This document shows, piece after piece, positions 47,001 to 53,601 of a stretch of DNA of 64,000 nt (its first letter is position 1; each line of letters begins with the position of its first letter). Made by a program: the position numbers and the translations under genes. The notes under the pieces are model-generated. The model made no database searches. It saw only the letters and a list, made by a program, of their open reading frames with translations, and was not told the DNA's origin. The DNA is taken from the NCBI RefSeq assembly GCF_964275005.1, contig NC_092706.1, positions 8,969,644 through 9,033,643 on the forward strand, given 5' to 3'. The DNA is from Diadema setosum. Its lineage: Eukaryota; Echinodermata; Echinoidea; Diadematoida; Diadematidae.

Positions 47001-50000
47001 GACCAGAACTGTACACACCCTTTAATGCATAATAATTACTGATATCAGTTATTGCCCTTTCAAAGGAGGAATATAGAATTTCCAAAATGGAGAGACATCA
47101 AATTAAGGATTTACCTAGACCATCTGTTGTTGACTGGGTGGGTTTTGTGTGTGGATAATTTGTTATTTCTCCCGTTAATAGTTATAAGGAGAAAAGCTGG
47201 GTAGGTTCCACTATCTGTTGCAAGTCATTGCTATCCAGAATAATGCTAAAATTTGACTGTTCCAAATTCTTGAAATGAGAAGAGATGTCAAGGGACTTTA
47301 ATTTTTCTTTTTTCACGCAAATCAGGATGTTCCGTCAATAATCTAACATGTTGCTCAATACAAGCAAAAAGGTCACAACAATTAAATTGTGAAGTAATAT
47401 TACAATCTTCAACAGTTAAACTGCATGATTGCAATCAAAAAGTGTGGAGCCTTTTATACCCATTTTGCCCTATCAGTGTTAAAAAAAGAATAGAATAAAG
47501 GCTTGTGCAATGTCATATGATCTTCCGTAACAATCCTCATGTCCTGGGATTGGGTAGGCCCTTTTCAGGGCCACACACTTACCCTAGAAAGAATACGTGG
47601 TGCACCGTGAAGACTTCTACCACCCAACGTTCCGCCACCACGGAAGCCTTCAAAGATTTTAATCCTCATGTATGTACACGTACATACAAATAATACATAC
47701 CAAAAATGAAACTATATACTGTACTTATTTGATTCTTCCATGTTTTTTTCCTGTCCTCCCCAGTCTACTCACAGGGTGTTCCTTACGTTTACCCTCTTCT
47801 GTCATGGCGTGCTGGCAGGCTATGCCCTCTGGCAGTGTGTAGTGGTCTTCGTCCTGGCGACCCAGATCCCTGGCAAGGCCCAGACGGGCCAGGACCAGTT
47901 CTTGGAGCAGTACAGCAGGCTGGCCCAGCCCGCCTCGTCTGTCTACTACTTCCTTCTCGCCGTCTGCACTGTCTCTGCCTTCGATCGGTGAGAAAGCTTA
48001 TGTGTGTTTGTTGGGTTACTGACTGTCTTTTCCTGGCGCTTTGACTCTTACTGGATACGCCATATATTTCGCGAGAGTAAATTTTCGCAAATTGGGAATT
48101 CACGACGATTTCGCGAGTGGTTGAACTCACGATCATGGAGTCCTATACTGAACAGAGAAATGTACACGCGTACGTCACATTCACATCTGGATCAGAGTCA
48201 ATATTTTCGTGAGTCTTTAATTTTGCGAATAGCGCCTGACTCACAAAATTCGCGAAGATAAAAACCTCATGAAAATTTTGAGGTATACAATAACTCGCAG
48301 TGCTCATGTTTACATACCTTTGACGGAGTCTCACACATATATTGACAAGCATGTGATGTAGTCCCGTGTTCGTGTCTGTCATCGCTATGATAACAAAGTC
48401 CTCAGGACCAGTTGTATTCTTTTGTTTTATCCCTCCTCCCCCCCCCCCCAAAAAAAAAAATAAAATAAAATAAAAAATTGATAACTAAACAATAATATGT
48501 GCAAAGATATATAGGTAACAATTTTGGGACCTGAATTTTCACTTTGTTGTTATAACAGGAGTGCACTGTTTAGTACCTGTCTATGTTTAGACATCTTCAG
48601 TTTGTACAGCGCATGACTGAATTCAGTGTTCTGTTAGTCCCAGGAACTCCAGTCTTGCGTGTATGCCTGTAGTTTCCTGGAGTCAACTTGCCTCACTTCC
48701 ATCGTACATGGAAGTCTTCAAATAAAGTCTGGCACTGAAGGATTAGCATTCTGCCAGTGATTGAAAAATTCCATTCAGAGCTAATGAAGCAATTTGATGG
48801 CCCAAGATGACTTTCCCAACTAATCTCTGGTAGTGTTCCTCTGTTATCCCATTTAGTGGGATGCAAAAGATTAGTACGCCATCAAGTATTTATTCCTGTC
48901 TTCATGACATTGTTAACTTTTTATATTTGCAATGTTTTCCGTAACCTGCCGTCCACAGATTTGACATCGCCAGACCTGACAAGCAGTTTTTCAGAGGATT
49001 ACTTACTTTCCAGTCTGGAGCAGTCTCTATTCTAGGTAACGCCCCACAGTGATTCAATAGTTTGTTTTGTTGCCGAGTTAATAGAGAGAGGAAAAAAAAA
49101 AACAGTTTGAGCCATTGTGTGTTTTAGCTTATTAGATACTCATCGAGTGCCATTTCTATTGTTATTGTTCTTTATAGCAGTAAAATCGGTGGTAGTCAGT
49201 AGTAGTATATCCTGAATTGAGAAGGGATAAAGTGCTCATGTCATTTTAATTTTTTTTTTCATGTTTTTGTCATTGCGTAAATACTTCCTTGCACTGCATT
49301 GAAACTTATTTCAATTCAAACAATAAGTGTGCCCTGTTCAAGATTGGAAACACTCCCCATGCAAAGTGCATGTCTCTTCAAATACTTTAATTTACACTAG
49401 AGCAAGGCATACATGCAAATTGATTTTCACATGCCACCCTTGCCTCCTCCTGTTTCAGAGTGCCATTTTTTCACCCCTTACCCTTGTGAATGAAGATTCT
49501 CCATGATGTATGCTACTGAGTGCAGATTATCCATGGCCTATATGCTAAAAGCCTTACCTGAAATTTTAAAGAAATGAAGTTGTAATGGTTATAAAGGATG
49601 TATGATCAAGTAAGATGTCATGCACTGTAAATTTTGCAACAAGTCAACTCTTCATATGGAATATTTTTCTTCTGTTTCCCCCTTTTAGTCTATCTCATCT
49701 CCTTGATATTTTCTGTGAGCATCGCTGCAATAGATGACCGGATAAGTCTTTATCTAAAAGCTGATATGCCGTTCTGGTGAGTTCCTTGGTTTGATTCATA
49801 TTTCTACTCTAACGACTTTGTAGCAAATGTTGCAGTGACCCTGTTGTTTAAAAGGCATACATGTGAATTTCACAGACATAATCTTGTGAAAACTTTTCAT
49901 TTGCAGATGTTTCAGTAGAATTCCTGCATATACCAGTCTGAGCCATGATGACTTTTATTCCAATCATTCGCAGTTTCCACCATAAGGACTTCACTGTCCT

Positions 50001-52256
50001 CGTGATGGCCTGAAGTTCCTTCCTTGGATGTCTGAGCTCAGACCAGAGGAAAATAAACAGATAAGACTAATAAAAGGCAATCACGTATCTAGGGATGCAG
50101 TTGACTGCATTCATTACAAGACTCAATAATTCCAGATACTCTTTGATTGAAGCGTGAGATGGTTCCGTAGTGAATGAACTTTGAAGGAGAATCAGTGCAA
50201 GTAGGAAGTTTCCTTGAGAGCAATCGCAAAGCAAAAGAAAAAGATCATTCCAGATTTTATCACAGTTAGTTGTTTGTTCTTTAAATGATGTAGATTCTTT
50301 TGGCATAACCAAAATATGCTCTGGACATGTGCTTCCAACCTGAATGTGCGCCAACGTGTGAAGAGTTTGCAAATGTGTGTTCATTTGTGTCTTAAAAAGA
50401 GATAAAAGTCTGGACTGAAACACAATTTATTGAAAGTAGTCTATGTTCCAAAAATGTTTGCCCTTGGTCACAAAGTCATCATATTGAATGATTGAATGAT
50501 TTACTGGTCTCTTTTAATTAAGATTTCCAACTATATATGTGACCTCCCTGCTCAAAATCCACAAAAAGTCACGGATTAGGATTCTTTGTATTGGATCAAA
50601 TTATGTCATCTGTTTTGACTGACTCAAATATTTTAAGAAATAAATTCTTTCTCTAACTGACTGTTAAGATTTAGTGGTTTAAAACAAAATTGAAATTGAG
50701 ATAGTAGCAGTTTTTCAGAACCATATTTTTAGGGACAGGTGTTGCTTTCACAGGGAAATAGAATTTATTTTCATTGATACTTCTGCACAGCACGCCTGAG
50801 TGACTCTAGTCTTTAAATCCTCATTTAACCATCTTTTCAGTGAAACTGTATCTCTTACATCTCTCGTTTTCCAGTCATTTCTGAAGTCTGTTAGAATGGT
50901 CCAATTTTAGCAAGTGATATCAGTGCAATTTGACAGCTTACAGCTGGCTCTTTCAAATGATGTAGAAAAGTGGAAATTTATTTTGGCCTACTTATTTTGT
51001 TGGTTTTCATCTGGGCGATAACTTATTCTGTCCATTTCAGAAATGAGAACCAGAGCAGCTCTCTCCTTCAAGTTAGAATTCTCCTGCCACATTTCATTGC
51101 CTCCGGGAGACCACGATCAGTGAATGATGATCGTGTGTATTTGTGTGTCCGTGATCTTTCCAGTGAAACAGATTGCCCCGAAGACGGTCAGCTGTGGGCA
51201 GACGACGAGGCGTCATCCCGACTGAACATCTGGCGGATCATCAACCTCATCAGAGCCATCGGATCGGTCCTGGGATGGGTCATCATCGCCATCACCCCGA
51301 CGACAGATTACACATCTGGTGAGCAGTTCTTCACTGTAACTTTCATAATCGCCTCAGGTAGTAGGCACTTCTGACTATGTGGTACATCAACCAAAACAAT
51401 TGGCATTGTCCATCACACTATGTCATAAAAATATTTCATGATGTAAGATCAGTCTTCCAGCATGTTTACTTAAAAAGGTGCATTGTATTTTTTTTTTTTT
51501 TTTTTGGTAGCATTTAAATTCTACCATAATTTGACTGAAGATAAAATTCTTGGCAGCAGAATAGAGAATTCACCCTCATAGATCAACATTTGGCAATTTT
51601 TAAGTTCTACCCAATCCAATTCAATTTTAACAGGAATCATCATTAAAGGGATCGTATAGTTTTGGTTAAAACCTAATGTCAGGTTTATAACATGTTTTGG
51701 TGAGATAATGAGAAACCTCTTATGAAATATGAGAGAGTATGTAATTCCAACAAGGGTTCAATGTTTATTTGATGAACATTGGTCTTGAAATAAATGAGAT
51801 ATCGAAAAAAGAGATCCTAATAGAATTGACAGGCCATGACTTTTAGTAGGATCTCTTTGTTTTTCTTTGATTTTGGATGTCTCACTCATTTCAAAATGGA
51901 TCTTTATCAAATAAACTTTTGATTCCCCTTAGAGTTGTATGCTTTTGAACATTCCATAGAGTGTTTTCAAAATATCTTGCAAAATGTTACAAGCTGAATC
52001 CTCACCTCGACCAATACTGTACAGTCCCTTTAATATACGAGAATGCACTACTTCCCCCAAGGCACCAAATGTAGAATCATTTCTCCTCTACAATTCATAA
52101 CCATATCTAAACGGCATTACTACTATAGGCCCTAAGGGGGATAATCTGGTTTCATAATCTCCATATCACATTCCAGATCACCTTCATGATGCTGACGTAC
52201 CTCTATGGGAAGAGCAGCAGGAGGCCGAGATGGGAAACATGACGTCGCAAGCATGA
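29022..52256 (+). CDS. TMEM237: TMEM237, transmembrane protein 237, 15 coding exons
   Basis: Four-pass membrane protein of the ciliary transition zone, part of the MKS/Joubert module; human mutations cause Joubert syndrome 14. Exons: 29,022-29,024 (ATG alone), 33,200-33,257, 33,901-33,951, 36,514-36,696, 37,671-37,739, 38,192-38,299, 39,709-39,802, 41,478-41,521, 42,191-42,319, 45,728-45,840, 47,764-47,987, 48,959-49,035, 49,689-49,776, 51,164-51,318, 52,177-52,256. All joins are GT-AG and phases match throughout, giving 1,476 nt, or 491 aa; human is about 408 aa. The N-terminal half is Lys-rich and low-complexity, as in relatives. The conserved C-terminal half has TM1 (about 289-313), TM2 (338-358), TM3 (379-400) and TM4 (438-457). 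Family-like landmarks are FCHGVLAGYALW, VCTVSAFDR, AAIDDRISLY and the TDYTS tail. The ATG-only first exon is the least certain part. Introns host seven U14 snoRNAs. Confidence 0.9.
30366..30396. repeat. 31-bp perfect palindrome in TMEM237 intron 1
   Basis: Arms GCAGCGCTGTCGCGA and TCGCGACAGCGCTGC flank a single central A. Related, less perfect hairpins built on AGCGTCTG or GCGACAGGGCTG occur at about 30,957-31,003, 31,600-31,660 and 31,768-31,807, each near a GGCTAGGT-type motif. Confidence 0.75.
31825..32774. mobile_element. Palindromic MITE with TACAGTG ends, containing a second MITE
   Basis: Left part holds CCCATTATAACGGAATTCC; right part holds CGTTGTAACAGGAGGGCAC and ends TGTA. Related ends occur at 39,479-39,665 (GTTTTAACGGAATCC / GTTACAACGGGAGTGC) and near 48,520-48,570. 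A TTAA-type MITE (32,308-32,688) is inserted within it, so this one is older. Confidence 0.6.
32308..32688. mobile_element. TTAAAGGGACTGTACAGT MITE, copy 1
   Basis: Starts TTAAAGGGACTGTACAG and ends CTGTACACACCCTTTAA. An internal inverted repeat is built on TTGATGAAAATTGGTTTTC and its complement. Copies 2 and 3 are at 46,635-47,025 and 51,643-52,033, all in TMEM237 introns. TTAA at each end suggests a TTAA-targeting family. Confidence 0.8.
33464..33600 (+). mobile_element. tRNA-derived SINE fragment
   Basis: Contains a Pol III A-box-like stretch (GTGGCTGAGTTCTTAAGAGC) and, about 50 bp later, a B-box-like GGATTTGAGCCC, the tRNA-Leu-like layout of many SINE heads. The 3' body and ends are not clear. 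Confidence 0.5.
34228..34815. mobile_element. 590-bp MITE with about 50-bp terminal inverted repeats
   Basis: The left end (TTTAAAAGACATGTTCACCT then GTGGGTTGAGTGAATGCAGC) is mirrored at the right (TGCTGCATTCACTCAATCC then AGGTGGACTTGTCCTTTAAA). Inner arms repeat CCGTTCAAAAGTTATGAATT and its complement. Non-autonomous, in TMEM237 intron 3. Confidence 0.75.
34967..35916. mobile_element. TATGCCTCCGCC element, copy 1, with repeated GGTCAAAGGTCA
   Basis: Begins TATGCCTCCGCC; the right part has GGGGAGGCATACCAGTCGCC and ends ACATTTCTAG. The interior has several blocks of AGGTCAAAGGTCA/AAAGGTCAAG alternating with TATCTATGCAATGCCTG and TCTCACAAATATTTTAAGG-type units. Copy 2 at 42,592-43,557 shares the whole layout. 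No coding frame. Confidence 0.78.
36514..36696 (+). CDS. TMEM237: TMEM237 exon 4
   Basis: 183 nt, phase 1 in and 1 out. It encodes an acidic/Ser-Thr stretch (GTVDVSDSQVSNVSKLRG) and a lysine run KKKKKKRKPP before a GTAAAC donor. The run of Lys after a Gly-rich turn resembles the basic N-terminal region of the family; residue conservation is low. Confidence 0.8.
37249..37437. mobile_element. GGGCCCC-ended MITE in TMEM237 intron 4
   Basis: Starts GGGCCCCATTGCATTTATA and ends TTATGCTACGGGGCCC. The inner arms contain TTAATGGTAACTCTGC and a mirrored TACCATTAATC block. Distinct in its interior from the 119-bp GGGCCCCGTTTTAT MITE. Confidence 0.6.
37468..37573 (+). ncRNA. SNORD14: U14 box C/D snoRNA, copy 1 (intron 4)
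   Basis: C box ATGATGA at 37,476-37,482 and D box CTGA at 37,563-37,566. Domain A CATTCGCAGTTTCC (37,496-37,509) is complementary to the 5' region of 18S rRNA and acts in pre-rRNA processing. Domain B CCTTCCTTGGATGT (37,549-37,562), just before the D box, pairs with ACATCCAAGGAAGG in 18S and by the D+5 rule methylates the C equivalent to human C462. Terminal stem TGTCAGC/GCTGATA. The internal hairpin AGGAC/GTCCT lies between the domains, as in other U14 RNAs. The 3' end is 97 nt upstream of the next exon. Confidence 0.94.
38385..38600. mobile_element. TACTGTA foldback MITE rich in TTTTCGCG, copy 1
   Basis: 216 bp, left arm TACTGTATAAGCTGTTATTT and right arm AAATAACAGCTTATACAGTA exactly complementary, TTTTCGCG repeated inside in both orientations. 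It lies directly upstream of U14 copy 2. Confidence 0.8.
38610..38713 (+). ncRNA. SNORD14: U14 box C/D snoRNA, copy 2 (intron 6)
   Basis: C box 38,617-38,623, D box 38,704-38,707, both guide domains intact. The terminal stem is GTTAGC/GCTAAC (6 bp), different in sequence from copy 1 but fully paired. It differs from copy 1 by C for T before the TGAAG segment. It ends 77 nt before the acceptor of the proposed exon 6b and begins 9 nt after a foldback MITE. Confidence 0.94.
38791..38847 (+). CDS. TMEM237: Probable extra 57-nt exon of TMEM237 (6b)
   Basis: Preceded by the acceptor TTACTTTTCCAACCTTAG and followed by a GTGAGG donor. It is exactly 19 codons, phase 1 in and out, so it can be inserted between 38,299 and 39,709 without changing frame. 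It reads VDTPDERDVIENHMIENDT and joins to KDSGDGEEEG in the next exon, continuing an acidic stretch. U14 copy 2 ends 77 nt upstream of the acceptor, the spacing favoured by many intronic C/D snoRNAs. Including it gives 510 aa. It may be alternative. Confidence 0.55.
38860..39350. mobile_element. tRNA-derived SINE and an inverted partial copy
   Basis: The plus-strand copy has a tRNA-like head at about 39,168-39,235, with A box GTGGTCTAGTGG and B box GGTTCGAATACC, then a body with CATGATTTTTTATCATGGC and GTCGATGCAGGGCAATTTGT. The body recurs inverted at about 38,905-38,990, and a further fragment lies at 39,050-39,125, so the region can fold on itself. A translated stretch GIRTHDLL on the minus strand is the usual false peptide produced by such tRNA heads. 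Confidence 0.65.
39479..39665. mobile_element. Short relative of the TACAGTG MITE
   Basis: Left CATTGGATTCCCGTTTTAAC and right GTTACAACGGGAGTGCACGG are approximate complements, with TAATAACCGAACAAATA inside. Same family as the element at 31,825-32,774. Confidence 0.5.
40449..40558 (+). ncRNA. SNORD14: U14 box C/D snoRNA, copy 3 (intron 7)
   Basis: C box 40,459-40,465, D box 40,546-40,549. It has the longest terminal stem of the set, GGTGTCAGC/GCTGATACC, 9 bp with one G-U pair. One substitution (CCAGTC for CCAATC) lies 5' of domain A; both guide segments are unchanged. Confidence 0.94.
40752..40965. mobile_element. TACTGTA foldback MITE rich in TTTTCGCG, copy 2
   Basis: Arms TACTGTACGAGCTGAAATTT and AAATTTCAGCTCGTACAGT. 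Compared with copy 1 the left arm has changed and the right arm has changed to match. It lies downstream of U14 copy 3. A more diverged relative occurs at about 48,060-48,290. Confidence 0.75.
42390..42564. mobile_element. MITE with GGGGGTGTTTCAT ends
   Basis: Left end GGGGGTGTTTCATGAAGCTG and right end CAGCTTTATGAAACACCCCC are complementary with one change. AAAGTTACGAAC and GTTTGTAACTTT are mirrored further in. About 175 bp, TMEM237 intron 9. Confidence 0.75.
42592..43557. mobile_element. TATGCCTCCGCC element, copy 2
   Basis: Starts TATGCCTCCGCCAACGAAGG, followed by a GTCCGTCC-rich stretch; the right part has GGCGGAGGCATACACCAGTC and ends TTTCTAG. It holds a perfect AGGTCA-A-AGGTCA at 42,753-42,765 and further tandem half-sites at 42,913-42,930 and 43,050-43,080. 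Full-length relative of the element at 34,967-35,916. Confidence 0.8.
44055..44147 (+). mobile_element. TTAACCC-GTTGAGGACG MITE, copy a
   Basis: About 93 bp, TTAACCCATTGAGGACGAGT to CGTCTTCAGCGGGTTAA. Inside: TCCCGAGTGTACTCGGG (palindromic) and TCTATGGGAAATGGGTGTTG. It ends 20 bp before U14 copy 4. Confidence 0.75.
44168..44267 (+). ncRNA. SNORD14: U14 box C/D snoRNA, copy 4 (intron 9)
   Basis: C box 44,173-44,179, D box 44,260-44,263, guide domains intact. The terminal stem is only 4 bp (GAGC/GCTC), the weakest of the seven, so this copy may be processed poorly. It carries CATGATGG where most copies have CGTGATGG. It sits between two oppositely oriented TTAACCC MITEs (44,055-44,147 and 44,305-44,397). 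Confidence 0.9.
44305..44397 (-). mobile_element. TTAACCC-GTTGAGGACG MITE, copy b (inverted)
   Basis: Same element in the opposite orientation, TTAACCCGTTGAGGACGGAC to CGTCCTCAACGGGTTAA. It begins 37 bp after U14 copy 4, so that snoRNA lies inside an inverted pair. Confidence 0.78.
44764..45545. mobile_element. MITE with TTAACCCTAACTAGGCC ends
   Basis: Left end TTAACCCTAACTAGGCCGGG and right end CCCGGCCTAGTTAGGGTTAA are exact complements, next to G/C homopolymers (44,808-44,822 and 45,502-45,530). The interior is AT-rich with TTTTTTCGA repeats. 782 bp, TMEM237 intron 9. Confidence 0.82.
45728..45840 (+). CDS. TMEM237: TMEM237 exon 10, basic helix before the membrane domain
   Basis: Encodes FASEDKTKLIKRRDRERRLQ and then EAPEEVNFTTTQCAL, ending in phase 0 at GTGAGT. 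The charged helix directly before the first membrane segment is typical of the family and marks the start of the conserved C-terminal region. Confidence 0.88.
46443..46510 (+). mobile_element. Truncated TTAACCC-type MITE, copy c
   Basis: Lacks the left terminus. It begins at ATACTCGGGCTGGTGTCTG and ends CAGTCCGTCCTCAACGGAG, directly before U14 copy 5. Confidence 0.65.
46512..46615 (+). ncRNA. SNORD14: U14 box C/D snoRNA, copy 5 (intron 10)
   Basis: The C box is GTGATGA (46,519-46,525), still within the RUGAUGA consensus; D box 46,606-46,609. Terminal stem CTGAGC/GCTCAG, 6 bp. Guide domains intact. It starts within a few bases of the end of a truncated TTAACCC-type MITE. Confidence 0.93.
46635..47025. 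mobile_element. TTAAAGGG-CTGTACAGT MITE, copy 2
   Basis: 391 bp, closely matching the copy at 32,308-32,688 along its length, with TTAA at both ends. TMEM237 intron 10. Confidence 0.8.
47764..47987 (+). CDS. TMEM237: TMEM237 exon 11, TM1 and TM2
   Basis: 224 nt. TM1 is within VFLTFTLFCHGVLAGYALWQ; the loop holds QYSRLAQPASSVYY; TM2 ends VCTVSAFDR. These are the best family matches in the window (recalled human counterparts: HGFLAGYAVW and STISAFDR). It ends in phase 2 at GTGAGA. Confidence 0.93.
48959..49035 (+). CDS. TMEM237: TMEM237 exon 12
   Basis: 77 nt, phase 2 in and 1 out. It completes the Arg of AFDR and reads FDIARPDKQFFRGLLTFQSG, followed by the start of TM3. Confidence 0.9.
49689..49776 (+). 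CDS. TMEM237: TMEM237 exon 13, TM3
   Basis: 88 nt encoding VYLISLIFSVSIAAIDDRIS and LYLKADMPF, ending in phase 2 (TG) at GTGAGT. Of the downstream acceptors considered, the one at 51,163 continues the frame with TGT; joining at 51,040 would create an immediate stop. Confidence 0.88.
49936..50043 (+). ncRNA. SNORD14: U14 box C/D snoRNA, copy 6 (intron 13)
   Basis: C box 49,945-49,951, D box 50,032-50,035. Terminal stem GTCTGAGC/GCTCAGAC, 8 bp. Guide domains intact, core identical to copy 2 by eye. No MITE directly abuts it. Confidence 0.94.
51164..51318 (+). CDS. TMEM237: TMEM237 exon 14, TM4
   Basis: 155 nt encoding an acidic linker (ETDCPEDGQLWADDE) and TM4 within WRIINLIRAIGSVLGWVIIA, then TPTTDYTS. 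It ends in phase 1 at GTGAGC. It also lies in a longer open frame starting upstream at 50,970, but the family length and the frame of exon 13 favour the internal acceptor. Confidence 0.9.
51643..52033. mobile_element. TTAAAGGG-type MITE, copy 3 (diverged)
   Basis: Same layout as copies 1 and 2 but clearly more diverged (starts TTAAAGGGATCGTATAG, ends ACTGTACAGTCCCTTTAA). TMEM237 intron 14. Confidence 0.72.
52177..52256 (+). CDS. TMEM237: TMEM237 last coding exon
   Basis: Phase 1 in. It encodes the cytoplasmic tail HLHDADVPLWEEQQEAEMGN, then MTSQA and a TGA stop at 52,254-52,256. A possible donor (GAG then GTAGTT) lies 3 nt after the stop, consistent with a 3'UTR intron. Confidence 0.8.
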
Positions 52257-52488
52257 GAGGTAGTTCACATTTTTCAGTCATTTTATTGTGTTTCTGTTCA
52301 TACTTTGCATAGGTATACAACCACATATAGAAAAAGAGACCAGTGTGTGTAGCCTTGCTGATGGCTGAACTTTTTAAGTGGAAATTGTTGCCGTTCACCT
52401 CTCTTTATATTTTCAGGGATGGAGTTTGTATGAAAGCGCCAGACGAACTTGTTCAAAGTGCAACTGTTAGTGGGTGCTTTATTAGCAC

Positions 52489-52585
52489 TAACCTGTTGAA
52501 GACGAGTCCCGAGTGTACCAGGACAAGTGTCTATGGGAAATGCGTGTTGTACACTGTAGCAAAATCAGCCCATCCTCAACGGGTA
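52489..52585 (+). mobile_element. TTAACC-type MITE, copy d
   Basis: Diverged copy: TAACCTGTTGAAGACGAGTC to CCATCCTCAACGGGTAA. It ends 48 bp before U14 copy 7. Confidence 0.65.
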
Positions 52586-52633
52586 AAGGGTATTTGAAGT
52601 GGCTGTATAAGGCATTGCGCCAAGCCCAGTGTT

Positions 52634-52737
52634 GTCAGCCATGATGACTTTTATTCCAATCATTCGCAGTTTCCACCATAAGGACTTCACTGTCCTCATG
52701 ATGGCCTGAAGTTCCTTCCTTGGATGTCTGAGCTGAC
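52634..52737 (+). ncRNA. SNORD14: U14 box C/D snoRNA, copy 7 (downstream of the stop, probable 3'UTR intron)
   Basis: C box 52,641-52,647, D box 52,728-52,731, terminal stem GTCAGC/GCTGAC, guide domains intact, CATGATGG variant as in copy 4. It lies 378 nt after the TMEM237 stop codon. Intronic processing would need the proposed 3'UTR intron (52,260-53,601); otherwise it would be cut from the 3'UTR or transcribed alone. A TTAACC-type MITE ends about 49 bp upstream. Confidence 0.92.
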
Positions 52738-52944
52738 TCGTAGTGTCATGTCATGACATTGAGTGTACCTCATTAATGTATCGGCAACTTGATAAAGGGA
52801 TGCGCAAGTCCTTTGGCATCGTGGAACTTTATTTGTTAGAACTTTGTCTTCTAAGAATTCTGTTTTTACAGAATGATATTGTTTATTTATCAAGATTGTA
52901 ATGATTGTAATCAATAATCATTTCAGGTTTTATATACCCGTAGA

Positions 52945-52982
52945 TAATGGATAGATAGATTAGATAGATAGATTCGATAGAC

Positions 52983-53015
<33 letters not shown>

Positions 53016-53065
53016 TATAGATAGATTAGATAGACAGATGGATGGATGGATGGATGGATACATAG
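52945..53065. repeat. GATA/GGAT microsatellite
   Basis: (GATA)n with interruptions from about 52,950, passing into (GATG)n at 53,036-53,060. Confidence 0.9.
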
Positions 53066-53139
53066 ACAAACAATGTTCCATTCAAAGTTTGCAGGTTTCT
53101 TTTATCCAGGATTTCATGTTGCATCCATATAGATGTATG

Positions 53140-53435
53140 CAGAGACTCCAACTCTCCCGCTCTCGACGGGAGATCTCCCGCCGAAAGCCCATTTTTGCAA
53201 AATCTCCTGTTCTCCTGCTTGAGATTTAATTTCTCCCGCTTGAAATGATATTTTCCTTAGTGTCATCGTATGTAGAAAAATAAGCCTTAGATAGCACAAG
53301 ATACATCTAGAACCCTATAGAGTTGGGCCCCGGCAGCAAGGAACTTCGCGCACATCAAGTTGGAGTCTCCCGTTTGTTAGGGGTTTCAGGTGGGAGAATC
53401 TCCAGATCAGAAGGAGCTTGGGGTTGGAGTCTCTG
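53140..53435. mobile_element. CAGAGACTCCAAC MITE, copy 2, 6-bp target duplication
   Basis: Same element as 17,398-17,700, flanked by TGTATG on both sides (53,134-53,139 and 53,436-53,441). It contains a CTATAGAGTTGGGCCCCGGC insertion not seen in copy 1 and lacks a segment near the centre. Confidence 0.82.
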
Positions 53436-53601
53436 TGTATGATTGTATAAGAAAAGCAGCATTTAAGAAGGAAGAGAGTTATAGGCAGTCCTTGGAACAT
53501 TACCGTATAGCATATAGGAGGATATTTCAAAGATGACACAAATTCATGCAAAGCATAATTCACTGCTGGAAAGCCCATTTGTAATCTTTATTTCATCCCA
53601 G

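Noticed and set aside
50970..51163. Upstream extension of the open frame containing TMEM237 exon 14
   Set aside because: It has intron-like sequence, the upstream acceptor at 51,040 would create a stop with exon 13, and the extra residues do not fit family length.
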